DNA of 60,138 nucleotides from Gracilibacter sp. BRH_c7a (GTDB lineage Bacteria; Bacillota; Desulfitobacteriia; Desulfitobacteriales; Syntrophobotulaceae): contig LOEZ01000030.1 of assembly GCA_001516055.1 (NCBI GenBank), positions 1-60,138 of the forward strand, in the 5' to 3' direction. The notes beneath the pieces are model-generated. The model made no database searches. It saw only the letters and a list, made by a program, of their open reading frames with translations, and was not told where the DNA came from. The position numbers and the translations under genes are program-made. Shown here piece after piece: positions 58,314 through 60,138 of this stretch (position 1 is its first letter; every line of letters starts with the position of its first letter).

Positions 58314-60138
58314 CTAGGAGGCTGTTCCATATAGAGGTAAGGATTTTGGACCTGGTACATAAGAATGTTCATTAACTCTGGTAAACAGAGGTACAAACAG
58401 TTTTGATATTGCAGAAACTGAAGCGGTGGTCAAGAAAATAGACAGCCAATACTTGAAATTTATTGGGGCTGTATGGAAGAAGCGGGCAAAGGGTGGGACA
58501 TAGATCGCAGCTAACAGGGCGAGGAAAGAGAATCCGATACCACCTATAAGATATCTGTCTTGAAGTGAATGAACAATTCCTTCCTGTGACCCTTCTTTTC
58601 TCCAGGATAGAGTCTGCACAAACTGCCCAACAACTAAAGAGACAAAAGCTGCTGTTTGGGCTACAGCAAGGGGTGCTCCACTGGAAAGTGCTACTCCGAA
58701 GATTCCAAGGGAAGTGGAGGCTAGGATAGATCCACGTGTAATCACCTTGCTATAGAGTTCACGGTCGACCACATCTTTGGTCAGAGAAGTTTGAGATTCA
58801 TTATTCTGGTTCCCTGGATTAACCGCCAGAATCATGGCAGGGATGGCATCGGTTAACAGATTCATTAGCAGAATCTGAATGGGAACCAGAGGCATTGGAA
58901 GTCCGGCGAGTACTGCTGTCGCAGTAACCATGATCTCTGCCAGATTGCCTGTAAGCAGACAACCAATAGCTTTCCTTATATTGCCAATAATTATGCGTCC
59001 TTGTGTGATACCTTCCAAGATAGAACCGAAATGGTCTTTCTTAAGGACCATATCGGCGGCAGCTTTTGTGACTTCCGTACCTGTCCCCATCGAAATGCCT
59101 ATGTTAGCCTGTTTGATTGCAGGAGTATCATTTACCCCGTCGCCAGTCATGGCAACGATTTGACCGTGGGCCTGGAAAGCTTTGACGATTCTGAGTTTAT
59201 GCTCCGGTGTCACCCTGGCGAAAATGTTTATTTCTTCTACCAGTTCAGCCAGTTCCTGATCTGTTAAGCGATCCAATTCTTGTCCTGTCATTACTTTGGA
59301 ATTTCCATTACTGATTCCAAGCTCTTTTGCTATGGAGATCGCTGTTACAGGATGGTCACCGGTAATCATCACCGGTTTAACACCGAGTGCATAAGCTTCT
59401 GTGATACTGGCTTGGATATCGGGTTTTGGTGGATCCATCATTCCGGCCAAACCAACATATATCATTTCTTTTGGAATCTGTCCGGGGTTTTCATTAACCC
59501 ATTCGATAGGTGCATAAGCAAATCCTAAAACACGAAGGGCTTCGCGTGCATATGATATATTTTGTTCGAAGATCTTATCTTTCATCTTCGGGGTCAAAGG
59601 TAAGACTTCTCCCTTTTGCTGATAAAACTTGCAGTGTTCCAAGACCACCTCAACAGATCCTTTGCAAAACACATAGCAATCTTTATCTTCCTTTGTATCC
59701 CGACAGACAACACTCATACTTCCTGAGTTGGAGTCGAAAGGTACTTCATGGACTCGGTGCCAGTGTTTGGCTTGATCCTGTAATGTACCCAGTTTAGCAG
59801 CTAAAGTCAAAAGTGCGCCTTCGGTAGGGTCACCTATAACATGCCATTGATCTTCTTTTTTCTCCAATTTACTGTTGTTACAAAGTAAACTGATGCGGGC
59901 TATATATTCAAGTTCAGGGTTAGAATCTTTGAGTGGAGAATCATGATCAGCTATATTCACACACTCAATGGAACCAACCGGTTCATAGCCACTGCCTGAG
60001 ACTTCCCATAAGCCACCCATTGTTGCTACTGTTTTGACGGTCATTTCATTTTTGGTCAGCGTCCCGGTTTTATCGGTACAGATAACAGTGGCTCTACCTA
60101 AGGTCTCTAAAGCCGATAACTTCCTGATGAGGGCATTT
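58314..60138 (-). CDS. P2-type cation-transporting ATPase (partial, N terminus beyond the window)
   Basis: The frame stays open to the window edge. The first visible residues read NALIRKLSALETLGRATVIC followed directly by DKTGTLTKNEMTV, so an internal ATG at 60044 is not the start. The visible 607 residues include the N domain (HVIGDPTEGALL, CKGSVEVVLEHC), PVMITGDHPVTAISIAKELG and TGDGVNDTPAIKQANIGISMG. M5-M10 contain NLLTDAIPAMILAVNPG, where Asn and Asp match cation ligands of the P2A Ca2+ pumps. It is probably a Ca2+ or Mn2+ exporter. It heads a five-gene operon with small membrane proteins. Confidence 0.9.
   Translation of the reverse strand, partial: NALIRKLSALETLGRATVICTDKTGTLTKNEMTVKTVATMGGLWEVSGSGYEPVGSIECVNIADHDSPLKDSNPELEYIARISLLCNNSKLEKKEDQWHVIGDPTEGALLTLAAKLGTLQDQAKHWHRVHEVPFDSNSGSMSVVCRDTKEDKDCYVFCKGSVEVVLEHCKFYQQKGEVLPLTPKMKDKIFEQNISYAREALRVLGFAYAPIEWVNENPGQIPKEMIYVGLAGMMDPPKPDIQASITEAYALGVKPVMITGDHPVTAISIAKELGISNGNSKVMTGQELDRLTDQELAELVEEINIFARVTPEHKLRIVKAFQAHGQIVAMTGDGVNDTPAIKQANIGISMGTGTEVTKAAADMVLKKDHFGSILEGITQGRIIIGNIRKAIGCLLTGNLAEIMVTATAVLAGLPMPLVPIQILLMNLLTDAIPAMILAVNPGNQNNESQTSLTKDVVDRELYSKVITRGSILASTSLGIFGVALSSGAPLAVAQTAAFVSLVVGQFVQTLSWRKEGSQEGIVHSLQDRYLIGGIGFSFLALLAAIYVPPFARFFHTAPINFKYWLSIFLTTASVSAISKLFVPLFTRVNEHSYVPGPKSLPLYGTAS

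Noticed and set aside
60042-60044. ATG at 60044 as the start of the P2-type ATPase
   Set aside because: The frame remains open upstream to the window edge and encodes the DKTGT phosphorylation motif, so the gene continues beyond the window.

Overview
The window looks like chromosomal DNA of an anaerobic, low-to-mid G+C Gram-positive bacterium of the class Clostridia, most like the Peptococcaceae/Desulfitobacteriaceae (Syntrophobotulus, Desulfosporosinus, Desulfitobacterium, Dehalobacter). The grounds are strong AGGAGG-type ribosome binding sites, frequent GTG/TTG starts, intrinsic terminators with long stems, a TPP riboswitch, FeoB split into two proteins, a menaquinone methyltransferase, and a catabolic gene set matching the malyl-CoA route described for the glycolate-fermenting Syntrophobotulus glycolicus. 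No 16S rRNA is present, so the assignment is inference. I saw no tRNA, rRNA, CRISPR array, prophage or intact transposase.

Region 1 (0-5 kb) encodes a two-subunit ADP-forming acyl-CoA synthetase with a small cysteine-rich ferredoxin-like protein between the subunits, a CitE/malyl-CoA-lyase-type enzyme and malic enzyme. With the glycolate oxidase pair at 19.6-22.3 kb, this makes a plausible pathway: glycolate to glyoxylate; glyoxylate plus acetyl-CoA to malyl-CoA; malyl-CoA to malate with ATP formation; malate to pyruvate. Region 2 (5-15.2 kb) is a carboxylate uptake and catabolism island bounded by two paralogous GntR regulators: TRAP-TAXI transporter, beta-decarboxylating dehydrogenase, two FAH-family enzymes and an SLC13/DASS symporter. 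Three promoters here share the same composite element (TTGAA box, 17 bp, -10 preceded by TGG, then TGGT-N12-ACCA or a close variant). Region 3 (15.3-22.4 kb) holds lutC, a fused lutB-lutA, a possible structured RNA, a FadR-type regulator and glcD-glcF. Palindromic TGGTCAGACC sites lie downstream of the lutC and glcD promoters.

Region 4 (22.4-29.4 kb) has a Ski2/Mtr4-like helicase, ComFB, a TPP-riboswitch-controlled thiamine-precursor ABC transporter and menG. Region 5 (29.4-31.8 kb) is a patch of decayed genes, two with in-frame TAG codons, next to an unrecognised secreted protein. Region 6 (31.8-54.2 kb) is mostly housekeeping: split feoAB with two palindromic operators, base-excision repair, CBS, acyltransferase/deacetylase, thioesterase, HAD phosphatase, PRC-barrel and DUF948-like pair, endonuclease III, methylglyoxal synthase, nucleoside kinase-like protein, threonine synthase, acetyl-CoA synthetase, CYTH and oligoendopeptidase F. 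Several dispersed palindromic or foldback repeats lie between these genes.

Region 7 (53.7-60.1 kb) is the most unusual. A P2-type cation ATPase (cut by the window end) is followed by a small DUF5132-like protein, two proteins with no recognised relatives and a glycine-zipper membrane protein. A separate P1B-like ATPase lacks the usual CPC, TGE and HP motifs. A nearby gene fuses the DUF5132-like and glycine-zipper modules that are separate in the ATPase operon. This suggests a P-type ATPase system with dedicated small membrane partners.
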